IMG/VR virus record: IMGVR_UViG_3300002488_000040
Span: 10,313-30,392 of that record
Strand: one strand, 5' to 3'
DNA length: 20,080 nt
From: a virus
In this document: positions 1-5,956 of the stretch, one piece after another
Layout: the number at the start of each line of letters is the position of its first letter
Numbering within the stretch: position 1 is the first letter of the stretch
Translations under genes and position numbers: made by a program
Notes under the pieces: generated by a model
The model's input: the letters and a program-made list of their open reading frames with translations, nothing else
The model's database searches: none
Told to the model about the DNA's origin: nothing

Positions 1-249
1 CACGAAAAACTCGTTGCCGTCAAAAAGCAGATTAAACAGCTCGATGTCGAGAGGCGCGAGATGGAGAATCTGATGAGGGCAAAGATTGGCGACGATAGTG
101 GTATTGCGGGTGTAGCCACTTGGAAGCAGAGCAAGCCGAGAAAGGTGTTCGACAAGGACTCCTTCCGTGAAAAACACCCCAAGCTTTACGACAAGTTCGT
201 CGTCGAGAAACCAGGTAATCGCATCTTGCGAGTAAAAGAGGCAACATGA
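1..249 (+). CDS. YqaJ/lambda-type exonuclease, C-terminal fragment
   Basis: The reading frame is open from base 1 and ends at TGA 247-249, so only the last 82 residues are present. The visible part has a charged helix, then MENLMRAKIGD, a TWK-like segment (ATWKQSKPRKVFD), an HPKLYDKF segment and a final RILRV strand. This order matches the C-terminal end of YqaJ-type viral recombinases (PD-(D/E)XK 5'-3' exonucleases that resect double-stranded DNA ends). The catalytic D/E/K residues lie upstream, outside the window, so activity cannot be judged. Its stop overlaps the RecT start (ATGA, 246-249), which implies translational coupling. An exonuclease next to RecT is the classic two-component phage annealing system, and this context raises confidence. 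Confidence 0.75.
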   Translation, partial: HEKLVAVKKQIKQLDVERREMENLMRAKIGDDSGIAGVATWKQSKPRKVFDKDSFREKHPKLYDKFVVEKPGNRILRVKEAT

Positions 250-1130
250 CTACAGCATTGACTACCAGAGACAAACTTGTACATCTCAACGATTTCTTGG
301 AAAAGAAGAAAAGCAGCCTCGTGAGTGTGGCGCCAAACGGTGCAGATGTGGACCGAATCATCCGCACCGCAATGTTTGAGGCATCGAAGAACGAGCGTTT
401 GGTTCAGTGCAGTCCGACGTCAGTGTACATGGCACTGGCCAAGGCCTGTGAACTGGACCTCGTTGCGGGTGGAGCACTTCATCGCGCTTCCTTGGTTCCT
501 ATGTGGAACAAGTCGAAGAAGACTTATGACGCTGAGCTGTGGATTGAGTACACGGGACTGATGGAGCTCGTTCTCCGTTCTGGTGATGTGTCTCACTTTA
601 CAGCTGAAATCGTTTACGAGAAGGACGAGTTTGAGTGCTCGTTCGATCTAGATGGCGGTAAGAAGTTGCACCACAAGCAGTTCTTCGATGGTGACCCAGG
701 TCCACTACGACTTGCATATGCCGTGGCTCATTTCAATAACGGCGGTCACCAAGTAGAAGTCATGCGTCGTGATCAAATCAACAAGATTCGAAAGTCTTCT
801 CGTAATCCCGATTCCGGTCCATGGGCCCAGCATACTGAAGAGATGTGGCGCAAGACTGTTGTACGTCGCATCTGCAAGTACCTTCCGCTTTCACCAAAAA
901 CAAAGGCAGTGGTTGCTCACGACATCAATAGTGACTTCAACGAGCCAAACATTATTGATGCCTCATTTCAATCCGATGTTACCGAAACGGACAACACGAA
1001 AGAAGCAGAAAATGTTATTGAAGTTCAAGAAGCCAAGCCTAAGCGTAAGAGGAAGACGAAAGTGAAGGATTTGGTTGAACGAGCTCAGGCAAATGACTTG
1101 CCAGAGCCAGAAGAAGATTTCACCTCATAA
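246..1130 (+). CDS. recT: RecT-family single-strand annealing protein
   Basis: This 294-residue protein should bind the single strands made by the exonuclease and anneal them to complementary DNA, giving homology-directed recombination during phage replication. Family hallmarks are visible: a helical N-terminus, SVYMALAKACELDL (about residues 59-72) followed by LVPMW (83-87), the strand segment YDAELWIEYTGLMEL, and the conserved block MRRDQINKIRKSS...GPW...EEMWRKTVVRRICKYLPLSP (about 173-217). Length is near the usual RecT size (about 270-300). The last ~35 residues are a basic stretch (KPKRKRKTKVK) followed by an acidic end (EPEEDFTS), a tail probably outside the core fold. The start is ATG 246, overlapping the exonuclease stop. 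A GGAG ribosome site for the next gene follows directly after its TAA. Confidence 0.93.
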   Translation: MTTALTTRDKLVHLNDFLEKKKSSLVSVAPNGADVDRIIRTAMFEASKNERLVQCSPTSVYMALAKACELDLVAGGALHRASLVPMWNKSKKTYDAELWIEYTGLMELVLRSGDVSHFTAEIVYEKDEFECSFDLDGGKKLHHKQFFDGDPGPLRLAYAVAHFNNGGHQVEVMRRDQINKIRKSSRNPDSGPWAQHTEEMWRKTVVRRICKYLPLSPKTKAVVAHDINSDFNEPNIIDASFQSDVTETDNTKEAENVIEVQEAKPKRKRKTKVKDLVERAQANDLPEPEEDFTS

Positions 1131-1142
1131 GGAGCACACATG
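1128..1142 (+). promoter_or_regulatory. translation start module TAAGGAGCACACATG
   Basis: The RecT stop codon, a GGAG ribosome binding site and the next ATG are packed into 15 bases. The arrangement is a one-base variant of the module (stop, GGAGCTCAC, ATG) found at several other gene junctions in this window on both strands. Confidence 0.7.
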
Positions 1143-1802
1143 TCGCTACTCGACGAAGCCGCAAGCAACCTTTCTCCATACAAGCTGATGATGTCTGAGA
1201 AGGCGGGCAAGGAAGTACAACGCAAGTTCATCATCCAGCCACAACGTCTGATGGACATTCTTCAAGACGAAATGACTGGCCGCGTCATTGACAAGAAGTC
1301 CAAGAAGGAGTTTGCCAAGTACCGGAGCAAGCTCAAGAGGACGGAGTGGACCCTCAAGGGCATGCTCAACTACGTCGATGAGCCACTGTACCGGGAACAG
1401 ATTGGCAAGACGATTGAAAGCATGATGAAGCACATCAAGCTTGTTCAGCCGAACGGTGAGTGGTGCATCATGGATTTCGAAGCAGCCATCCGACCCGATG
1501 ATAGGGGTGACGATTCAATCATGCTTGCAGTCAAGTTTGTCGACGCCAAGAACGAGCGTGATCTGCAGTACCAGAACGGCGTTCCCTTGGTTGACGTGAA
1601 GGTTGATGTCAGTGGTTCCAACAAGGAGCTCATCGAGGCAATCCAAGCTCAGAACGCAGTATCTAATGGTGGCGACCCCGAAATGAAGGCCCTACTGAAG
1701 CAGCTCGCTGCACTAATGATTCAGAAGGAATCTGGAGCTGTTGAAGCCAAGCCTCAGGAGCCTGCCGAAGAGATAGAAATGCCTACTGACTTCGAAGGCT
1801 AA
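1140..1802 (+). CDS. unknown protein in recombination operon, acidic C-terminus
   Basis: I do not recognise a family for this 220-residue protein. The first ~110 residues are mostly charged and helical in character (KAGKEVQRKF, DKKSKKEFAKYRSKLKRTEW). A likely alternating beta/alpha section follows (EWCIMDFEAAI, DDSIMLAVKFVDA, VPLVDVKVDVSG). A flexible end is rich in Glu/Pro and finishes EEIEMPTDFEG. There are no cysteines and no membrane segment. The acidic, phenylalanine-containing tail recalls the protein-docking tips of single-strand binding proteins, and RecT just upstream also ends acidic (EEDFTS). An OB-fold is not evident, so this is only a suggestion. It sits 9 bases behind RecT with a strong ribosome site, and its TAA overlaps the next ATG by one base, so a role beside recombination or replication is likely from context. 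Confidence 0.8.
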   Translation: MSLLDEAASNLSPYKLMMSEKAGKEVQRKFIIQPQRLMDILQDEMTGRVIDKKSKKEFAKYRSKLKRTEWTLKGMLNYVDEPLYREQIGKTIESMMKHIKLVQPNGEWCIMDFEAAIRPDDRGDDSIMLAVKFVDAKNERDLQYQNGVPLVDVKVDVSGSNKELIEAIQAQNAVSNGGDPEMKALLKQLAALMIQKESGAVEAKPQEPAEEIEMPTDFEG

Positions 1803-1987
1803 TGCCCCTGTACGTGTTCAAATGCGAGGACTGCGATGTCAGAGTCGAAGTCCTCCAAGCATTTGGTGATCCTAAGCCCAGCTGCGAAAAGTGCTCTAAG
1901 GACATGAAGAAACAAATCGCACTGACCAGCTTCGTCCTGAAGGGCGGCGGCTGGGCCAAGGATGGATACGGTTCGACCGATGGCTGA
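1802..1987 (+). CDS. FmdB-type zinc-ribbon protein
   Basis: This 61-residue protein begins MPLYVFKCEDC and carries two CxxC pairs (C8/C11 and C28/C31), followed by an FVLKGGGW segment. That layout, a short MPxYxFxC start, a zinc ribbon, then a strand ending in a G-G/S-G-W signature, is typical of the FmdB/CxxC_CxxC_SSSS zinc-ribbon family (named as putative regulators; biochemical role unclear). The pairs should bind one zinc ion. Its ATG overlaps the upstream TAA (TAATG), and it overlaps the next gene by 8 or 26 bases depending on that gene's start, so it is translated as part of the same operon. In phages such ribbons may act on transcription or as assembly adaptors; this one could serve the DUF2589 genes that follow, which is inference from position only. 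Confidence 0.85.
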   Translation: MPLYVFKCEDCDVRVEVLQAFGDPKPSCEKCSKDMKKQIALTSFVLKGGGWAKDGYGSTDG

Positions 1988-2474
1988 TCATTCTCTCGAC
2001 GACATCGTCCACTCCATTCAGTCCGCTGTTATAGCGGCGACCGACATCGCGGAACGGCATGAACTGGATTCGATTACGAACCAGGAGTTCTGGGAGCTCA
2101 AGGTTGATGAGAATGGAGATCCGATTACCGATGACGACGGAAGACACATATATGCACCTCGCATGGTCGTCATGGAGATCCCAACATGGGAAAATGGAGT
2201 ACTGGTACAAAAAAGAATTCCGGTCCCCCTCCAGTCCCTCACTACTGGCCAGAGCCTACGGGTGGATACGCTCGAGGTTGAGATGTCAGTGGAGATCTCT
2301 GGTCTCACTGCGGACAAGAAAAAAGGTCAGCTGATGGTACGACCCTGCGCCACCAAGCCGTCGTGGTTCAAAAAGGAGAGCAATGCTGCTAAACTGAAGT
2401 TGGTTTTCAAGGGCAGCGAACCACCTGAAGGTTATGCAAGAATCGACGACCAGCTCATCAAACTGCTTCCGTAG
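1980..2474 (+). CDS. short DUF2589-like protein
   Basis: The frame can start at ATG 1962 or ATG 1980. I prefer 1980 (164 residues, starting MADHSLDDIV) because the later DUF2589 gene also starts MAD followed by a similar helix; the 1962 start has AAGG placed only one base ahead, too close for a good ribosome site. An N-terminal helix (SLDDIVHSIQSAVIAATDIAE) is followed by a strand region with RIPVPLQSLTTGQSLRVDTLEVEMSVEI. This aligns with VDLQVPLLAIINTPALSVKEAEVRFTMEV in the 3099-3707 protein. Both proteins also end with a strand and an acidic linker into PPEG plus a final helix. This supports distant membership of DUF2589 (PF11655), a family without an established function. The long loop of the larger protein, between the strand block and the end, is mostly missing here. 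Family assignment needs a profile search. Confidence 0.75.
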   Translation: MADHSLDDIVHSIQSAVIAATDIAERHELDSITNQEFWELKVDENGDPITDDDGRHIYAPRMVVMEIPTWENGVLVQKRIPVPLQSLTTGQSLRVDTLEVEMSVEISGLTADKKKGQLMVRPCATKPSWFKKESNAAKLKLVFKGSEPPEGYARIDDQLIKLLP

Positions 2475-2483
2475 GAGATCATC

Positions 2484-3089
2484 ATGGCAGATGGGAATGA
2501 TTCTAAAAGTTTAGATGCCGACTACCTTGCGGCATTGCGAGATACAGACTTTTACAAAGACGCTTTTCAGCGAGCCTACCAAGAGCCTGAGTCAGCCATG
2601 ACGGAACTGTATCGATATACAGGCAAGTTTGGACCTTACAGTTCTCGCTTGAATATAGCAATACCGCAATCATCGGAAGCACCAAACGAACAAAACTATA
2701 GTAAAGCTGCCCAGCAGTTGCGTCAGGCTATTAGCGCATCTCCACCTGAAATAAACGACCCAAGACGTGTTCCTAAGGACGCAACTGGTCTAAGAGGTTC
2801 GCGGCCTGGGGACGCGGCAAGAACGCACGCAGTTTTTTCACTCGCCTTGACTGAAGCCTTAGAATCACATGAACAACAAGGCAAGAGGTTCGATAAAGCT
2901 TTTATGCTCAGAGAAACTCGAGAGGGGGCACCTAAATCTACGAGGTCTATGGGAAAAACAGTCGAACCCATGGAGCGTTTTCCCACAAGAGCGTATGGTA
3001 TTATTCCGGGGCTTGGACGAGACAGTCCAATTCCAATCGAAGACAAAACAGCTGACCAAACACTCATGGAAAACATGAGGAAAAAATAG
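2484..3089 (+). CDS. unknown protein between two DUF2589-type genes
   Basis: This 201-residue soluble protein is not one I recognise. It starts MADGNDSKSLDADYLAALRD at an ATG with AGGAG seven bases ahead, overlapping the previous TAG stop. An N-terminal helical part (residues 10-40) is followed by a region rich in Ser, Pro and Asn (GPYSSRLNIAIPQSS, SASPPEINDPRRVPKD). Then comes a helix (ARTHAVFSLALTEALESHEQQG), and finally a basic, probably unfolded end (GAPKSTRSMGKTVEPMERFPTRAYG). There are no cysteines, no membrane segment and no visible catalytic motif. Codon use looks slightly more A/T-rich than the flanking genes. Its only context clue is its place inside the DUF2589 cassette, with tight junctions on both sides, which suggests a partner of those proteins. 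Confidence 0.78.
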   Translation: MADGNDSKSLDADYLAALRDTDFYKDAFQRAYQEPESAMTELYRYTGKFGPYSSRLNIAIPQSSEAPNEQNYSKAAQQLRQAISASPPEINDPRRVPKDATGLRGSRPGDAARTHAVFSLALTEALESHEQQGKRFDKAFMLRETREGAPKSTRSMGKTVEPMERFPTRAYGIIPGLGRDSPIPIEDKTADQTLMENMRKK

Positions 3090-3101
3090 GAGCTCACCAT
3101 G
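3087..3101 (+). promoter_or_regulatory. translation start module TAGGAGCTCACCATG
   Basis: Stop codon, AGGAG ribosome site, CTCACC spacer and ATG of the DUF2589 gene in 15 bases. It is almost identical to the junctions at 8000-8014 and 11739-11753 on the other strand, so the motif is shared by the two transcription units. Confidence 0.7.
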
Positions 3102-3707
3102 GCAGATTCCGGCCTCGTACAAATGTCATCGCAGTTCGGTGGCCTTCCAATGGAGCAACTCATTGGTGGTCCCCTCAAGGCTGCGTGTAACGCTCAGACC
3201 CTGCTCGCTAAGGCATCCAGCGACTTCATCAAGGACGTTGGTCTCAACGACGATGGCAAGGGCAACCTGTCAGCTCGTACCGTCGACTTCGGCTTCAACA
3301 AGCCAGTCCAAGATGCTGCTGGCAACACGAAGATGGAGAAGGTGGACCTCCAGGTACCCCTGCTCGCCATCATCAACACCCCAGCTCTCTCAGTAAAGGA
3401 AGCCGAGGTCCGGTTCACGATGGAGGTCAAGTCCTCCACCTCGAGCAAGACCACCTCCGACAGCAAGGCTGACCTTACAGCCAAGGCCAAGTACAACGCT
3501 GGTCTGTTCTCTTGCGAGGTCACTGTGCATGGCTCTGTGGCTAACCACAGCGAGAACAGCCGTAGCAGCGACAACAGTGCCAAGTATGACGTCAAGGTCG
3601 TCGCCCGTGATGACGGGCCACCAGAAGGCCTCATGAAGGTGCTTGACATGCTGAACGACGCCATCGCTCCTACTCAGGGCGTGGCTGCAGCTCCAGCTGG
3701 CAAGTAA
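3099..3707 (+). CDS. DUF2589 family protein
   Basis: This 202-residue protein carries the features I associate with DUF2589 (PF11655). An N-terminal helix, LPMEQLIGGPLKAACNAQTLLAKASSDFIKDVGL (read as residues about 15-50), is followed by a TVDFGF strand and the core VDLQVPLLAIINTP-SLxVxEAEVRFTMEV. A Ser/Thr/Lys-rich variable section follows (SSTSSKTTSDSKAD), then YDVKVVARDDGPPEGLMKVLDMLNDAI near the end. Function is not established for the family; in bacteria these genes often occur as neighbours of further copies, and here a shorter relative lies two genes upstream. It is probably a soluble beta-sandwich-like protein with an amphipathic N-terminal helix. It is the last gene of the + operon and a large hairpin follows seven bases after its stop. 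Family call is fairly confident; role is unknown. Confidence 0.85.
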   Translation: MADSGLVQMSSQFGGLPMEQLIGGPLKAACNAQTLLAKASSDFIKDVGLNDDGKGNLSARTVDFGFNKPVQDAAGNTKMEKVDLQVPLLAIINTPALSVKEAEVRFTMEVKSSTSSKTTSDSKADLTAKAKYNAGLFSCEVTVHGSVANHSENSRSSDNSAKYDVKVVARDDGPPEGLMKVLDMLNDAIAPTQGVAAAPAGK

Positions 3708-3713
3708 CGTCCC

Positions 3714-3792
3714 CCTGACCCCCCCACCCACATCGTCTGTTCCCATCTCGGGACGTGAGCATGGGCGATTCCTACCGGGTGGGGGGGTCAGG
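3714..3792 (+). terminator. large GC-rich hairpin ending the + operon
   Basis: Perfect 16-base arms (3714-3729 CCTGACCCCCCCACCC and 3777-3792, its reverse complement) enclose 47 bases that fold further. ATCG 3732-3735 pairs with CGAT 3766-3769, CCCAT 3742-3746 with ATGGG 3761-3765, and CTC 3747-3749 with GAG 3757-3759, leaving a seven-base loop. The + strand side is followed by CATTTTATT, so it can act as an intrinsic terminator for the operon that ends at 3707. It is much longer than a normal terminator stem, so an additional RNA role (3' end protection, structured small RNA) is possible. Confidence 0.7.
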
Positions 3793-3844
3793 CCATTTTA
3801 TTCAGGCTTTAATACACACAAGGGTGGTGGTAAAGATTTGGTTT

Positions 3845-3885
3845 CATCAGATAGGCTGATGTCACCAATTAATCCCGTGGATTAA
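3845..3885. repeat. two short inverted repeats in the switch region
   Basis: CATCAG 3845-3850 pairs with CTGATG 3856-3861 across a five-base loop. TTAATCC 3869-3875 pairs with GGATTAA 3879-3885 across CGT. The second is a 17-base near-palindrome of the size of a dimeric repressor operator. They could be operators for the gene at 3934 or small hairpins in its leader RNA. I see no convincing -35/-10 pair between 3795 and 3930, so no promoter is called. Confidence 0.5.
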
Positions 3886-3891
3886 ACCTGG

Positions 3892-3921
3892 CCCCACTTG
3901 AGTGTCACGACTCAAGTGGGG
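3892..3921 (+). terminator. 12-bp hairpin with T-rich tail, just ahead of a small gene
   Basis: CCCCACTTGAGT (3892-3903) and ACTCAAGTGGGG (3910-3921) form a perfect 12-base-pair stem with loop GTCACG, followed on the + strand by TATTCTTT. This has the form of an intrinsic terminator, yet it lies only 12 bases before ATG 3934. It may be an attenuator or leader hairpin for that gene, a backup stop for + operon read-through, or a stop for leftward transcripts coming from the late operon (the - strand tail GGCCAGGTTTAAT is weaker). Confidence 0.6.
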
Positions 3922-3933
3922 TATTCTTTGGCC

Positions 3934-4227
3934 ATGGCACGATGTGGACGATGCGGATTCTTCAAGTCCTACGAGGGTGCTAGCAAACAGGCAGGCGTCT
4001 GTTTAATGTTCCGGGGTCTCCAGCTGCCTGAAGACGCTCTGTGGGAGCATCGGAAGTGCCCTGAGTACACTCAGAAGATTCCTGATTGGACTCCTGAGCA
4101 GCACTTCGACTTCGAAGTAAAGCGACATGATGTTCAGCGCAGTTGGCGTGCCAGTAAACGAGCTCTGTTCTTTTCTTGTTCCGCATTGGTCGTTTCAATC
4201 CTGACGCTACTGAGTGGGCTGATCTAG
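3934..4227 (+). CDS. small cysteine-rich protein with C-terminal membrane helix
   Basis: This 97-residue product is read from ATG 3934; a longer TTG-start version from 3898 would run through the hairpin arm and is unlikely. The N-terminus MARCGRCGFF has C4 and C7, with C23 and C42 further on (GVCLMF, HRKCPEY), a likely zinc-binding set. A charged middle follows. Residues about 77-96 (ALFFSCSALVVSILTLLSGL) form one hydrophobic helix at the very end, so the protein is probably tail-anchored with the cysteine part in the cytoplasm. There is no strong ribosome site: only AGTGGGG in the hairpin arm, 13 bases ahead. It stands alone on the + strand between the two operons, and its TAG shares the CTAG at 4224-4227 with the converging gene. 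Family not recognised. Confidence 0.65.
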   Translation: MARCGRCGFFKSYEGASKQAGVCLMFRGLQLPEDALWEHRKCPEYTQKIPDWTPEQHFDFEVKRHDVQRSWRASKRALFFSCSALVVSILTLLSGLI

Positions 4228-4727
4228 GTCTTCTCAACGATCTCGAACAGCTCGTCGACACGTTTCTTCATGCGCTTCATCTGACGCTCGACATCGTCTC
4301 CGTCAAAGTCAGCAGAAATGGTAGAAGTCTTCTTCTCAATGCCTGCAAGCTTCGACTTGAGACCGTCGATTTCTGCCTGCATGGCCGCAGACTTGACCGC
4401 ACAAGGGGGAGGCTGCTCGCCCTCAAGACCTTGGTTCTGGGACTCAATCTCCAGCTTCTTCATCTCCCGCTCGTGCTTCTGCTCAGCCCAGTCACGGTAC
4501 AGCTTGAACGCCTTTGAGCCACCAGCTACGGCCATGCCAGCCAAGGCAACGGCCACTACGGGTGCATGCTCACCACCAATCGCTTGAGCTGCATCAGCCG
4601 CTGCCGTGATGTCTGAGGCTACACCGAGCGTTTCTGAAAGCTCTGGGGGTTCTGGTCCCACGTCCAAGTTGGCGATGTCGACAGGCTGAGGAGTTGTGAC
4701 TGGTGCAGGCGTTTCTGTTGATGGCAT
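4224..4727 (-). CDS. small membrane protein with C-terminal coiled coil
   Basis: This 167-residue protein is the last gene of the leftward operon. Residues 1-50 are Pro/Thr/Glu/Ala-rich and probably unfolded (ETPAPVTTPQPVD). Residues about 54-72 (APVVAVALAGMAVAGGSKA) form a small-residue-rich hydrophobic helix. The rest is charged helix (DWAEQKHEREMKKLEIESQ; AAMQAEIDGLKSKLAGIEKK; VERQMKRMKKRVDELFEIVEK) with heptad character, interrupted by a QPPPCAVK link. I recognise no family. Its place after the endolysin-like and holin-like genes suggests a membrane-anchored accessory of the lysis module, or a virion component. The start is ATG 4727 with GGAA nine bases upstream; the stop overlaps that of the + strand gene. 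Confidence 0.75.
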   Translation of the reverse strand: MPSTETPAPVTTPQPVDIANLDVGPEPPELSETLGVASDITAAADAAQAIGGEHAPVVAVALAGMAVAGGSKAFKLYRDWAEQKHEREMKKLEIESQNQGLEGEQPPPCAVKSAAMQAEIDGLKSKLAGIEKKTSTISADFDGDDVERQMKRMKKRVDELFEIVEKT

Positions 4728-4739
4728 GACTGTGGTTCC

Positions 4740-5048
4740 TTACTTGTCGCGATCTAAAATGCGGTCCAACTTAGACACGATCTCGTTGTGTACTTTTGTG
4801 CGCGTAATCAAGAAGTCTTTGGACTGACTGTCGTTATTGTGCCGGTACTCTTGAATTACACGGTCATATCTTTCACGCATGGCTTCAGATCGGTCGCCAT
4901 ACTCTTTACGAATCTCGTCGATCTGCTCTTGGAATCCCTCTACGAGTTTGTCCAGGCGTTTCTGCATCGTCATGAACTGGTAGACCAAGAACGCTGCGAA
5001 GATACCGAGGTGACCATCGGCCAACAAGGAATCAACCAAGGCTTCCAT
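4740..5048 (-). CDS. UviB/BhlA-like holin candidate
   Basis: This 102-residue protein has an N-terminal hydrophobic helix (about residues 12-28, HLGIFAAFLVYQFMTMQ) followed directly by a basic/charged helix (KRLDKLVEGFQEQIDEIRKEYGDR...) that continues as coiled coil to the C-terminus. A single N-terminal membrane helix with G-x-F-A-A-x-L-V-Y and a charged helical body is the layout of the UviB/BhlA group of small holin-like proteins. Members I recall are usually shorter (about 70-90 residues), so the extended coiled coil is an addition. The ATG overlaps the TGA of the transpeptidase-like gene (TGATG), fitting a coupled enzyme-holin pair. It could alternatively be an i-spanin-like protein; no experimental family member is being claimed. 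Confidence 0.7.
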   Translation of the reverse strand: MEALVDSLLADGHLGIFAAFLVYQFMTMQKRLDKLVEGFQEQIDEIRKEYGDRSEAMRERYDRVIQEYRHNNDSQSKDFLITRTKVHNEIVSKLDRILDRDK

Positions 5049-5635
5049 CAGACCACTCGTTTGGCTTCTTCAGGCACCAAGGTGTAGCTGAATGAGTTGC
5101 CCCACTTGTCTCGAGCCTTGTAGCAGATGTCCATGAACTCAGCGAAGTCATCTGCGTTCGCGAAGACTTGGCATCCAGCTGACCATCGGTCTACTTGCGT
5201 CGAGTGTGACCCGGCTTTGTGAATGTTGATGCCATAGTAGCCTTCAGTAATAGACTCCACATCACAATCAATGATGTCGTCTTTATTGCTGTCACGATAA
5301 GTCTTGACCTTACCGTTCCTCTGGCAGAGCGCGTCATACTTCCCTTGGTGCTTGTCGATCTTCCACACACCTCGATACTGACCCGGAACCAAAATGGCTG
5401 TGCCATTCACGTTGGTGGGGTTCTCCAACCAGTAGTTACCAGGCTCAGTTGTGCAGGCCCATGACTTGTGTACCCACACATCGTCTTCGTCCTTGAAGAC
5501 GCAGTGAATGACATCGTCAAAGCTGTTGGCCGTGTGGTCTGTGGACCGCACGCCGATGATGTTGACGTTGTAGGCCCCAGACTCAAAGACCTTGTAGCCG
5601 AGGGACTCAGCGTAATCGAGAATCTCAGGCCGCAT
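5048..5635 (-). CDS. L,D-transpeptidase-like (YkuD-related) endolysin candidate
   Basis: The frame is open from 5779, but ATG 5635 (195 residues, MRPEILDYAESLGYKVF) is the likely start. It lies one base after the TGA of the upstream gene, whereas the longer version would overlap that gene for 143 bases and adds a low-quality Arg-rich stretch. The core ends YYGINIHKAG...VDRWSAGCQVF, with H139 and S152-x-G154-C155. This pattern of His, then S-x-G-C, is the catalytic signature of YkuD-type L,D-transpeptidases and related phage cell-wall enzymes that act on peptidoglycan peptides through a cysteine nucleophile. There is no signal peptide, so it would need a holin or virion delivery, and holin-like genes sit on either side. 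Cutting rather than cross-linking is inferred from context. Confidence 0.75.
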   Translation of the reverse strand: MRPEILDYAESLGYKVFESGAYNVNIIGVRSTDHTANSFDDVIHCVFKDEDDVWVHKSWACTTEPGNYWLENPTNVNGTAILVPGQYRGVWKIDKHQGKYDALCQRNGKVKTYRDSNKDDIIDCDVESITEGYYGINIHKAGSHSTQVDRWSAGCQVFANADDFAEFMDICYKARDKWGNSFSYTLVPEEAKRVV

Positions 5636-5636
5636 A

Positions 5637-5948
5637 TCAGTTACCGCTGCTACAGTTGGCGTTTGTGGCTTGGCAGATCTGTGCGATATTGACTGCCTGA
5701 TGTTGCTGATTCTCAAGCATCTTAGAAACAATGTCTTCCATCTTATCCAGACGCTTCTCAACACCCTCAATCTTGACATCGACTACCTCTTGATGGGTAA
5801 GAGTGGTCGCCTTCTTGCTCTCAAGAACGGTGACTCGCTTATCGAGGTCCTCTACATCTTGAGCCGCAGACTCAAGTGAAGCGAACGATACACCCGCTGC
5901 GAAGATGACGGTGAGTACAGGGACTGCAATATCTTTGATTTCCACCAC
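5637..5948 (-). CDS. small membrane-anchored coiled-coil protein
   Basis: The product is 102-103 residues with an N-terminal hydrophobic helix (about residues 6-25, DIAVPVLTVIFAAGVSFASL) followed by a long predicted coiled coil (DVEDLDKRVTVLESKK; VEKRLDKMEDIVSKMLENQQ) and a C-terminus with two cysteines (ICQATNANC). It starts at GTG 5948 or, better spaced from the AGGAG at 5952-5956, at GTG 5945. Family not recognised. A short N-terminal anchor and periplasmic coiled coil is the general form of an inner-membrane spanin, and it directly precedes the endolysin-like gene, so a spanin or holin-regulator role is plausible. There is no nested lipoprotein gene visible as an outer-membrane partner. 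Confidence 0.72.
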   Translation of the reverse strand: MVEIKDIAVPVLTVIFAAGVSFASLESAAQDVEDLDKRVTVLESKKATTLTHQEVVDVKIEGVEKRLDKMEDIVSKMLENQQHQAVNIAQICQATNANCSSGN

Positions 5949-5956
5949 ATACTCCT

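Noticed and set aside
5048-5779. Longer 243-residue version of the transpeptidase-like protein
   Set aside because: The extra 48 residues would overlap the upstream gene for 143 bases, are Arg/Leu-rich like an out-of-frame translation, and ATG 5635 right after the upstream stop is a far better start.
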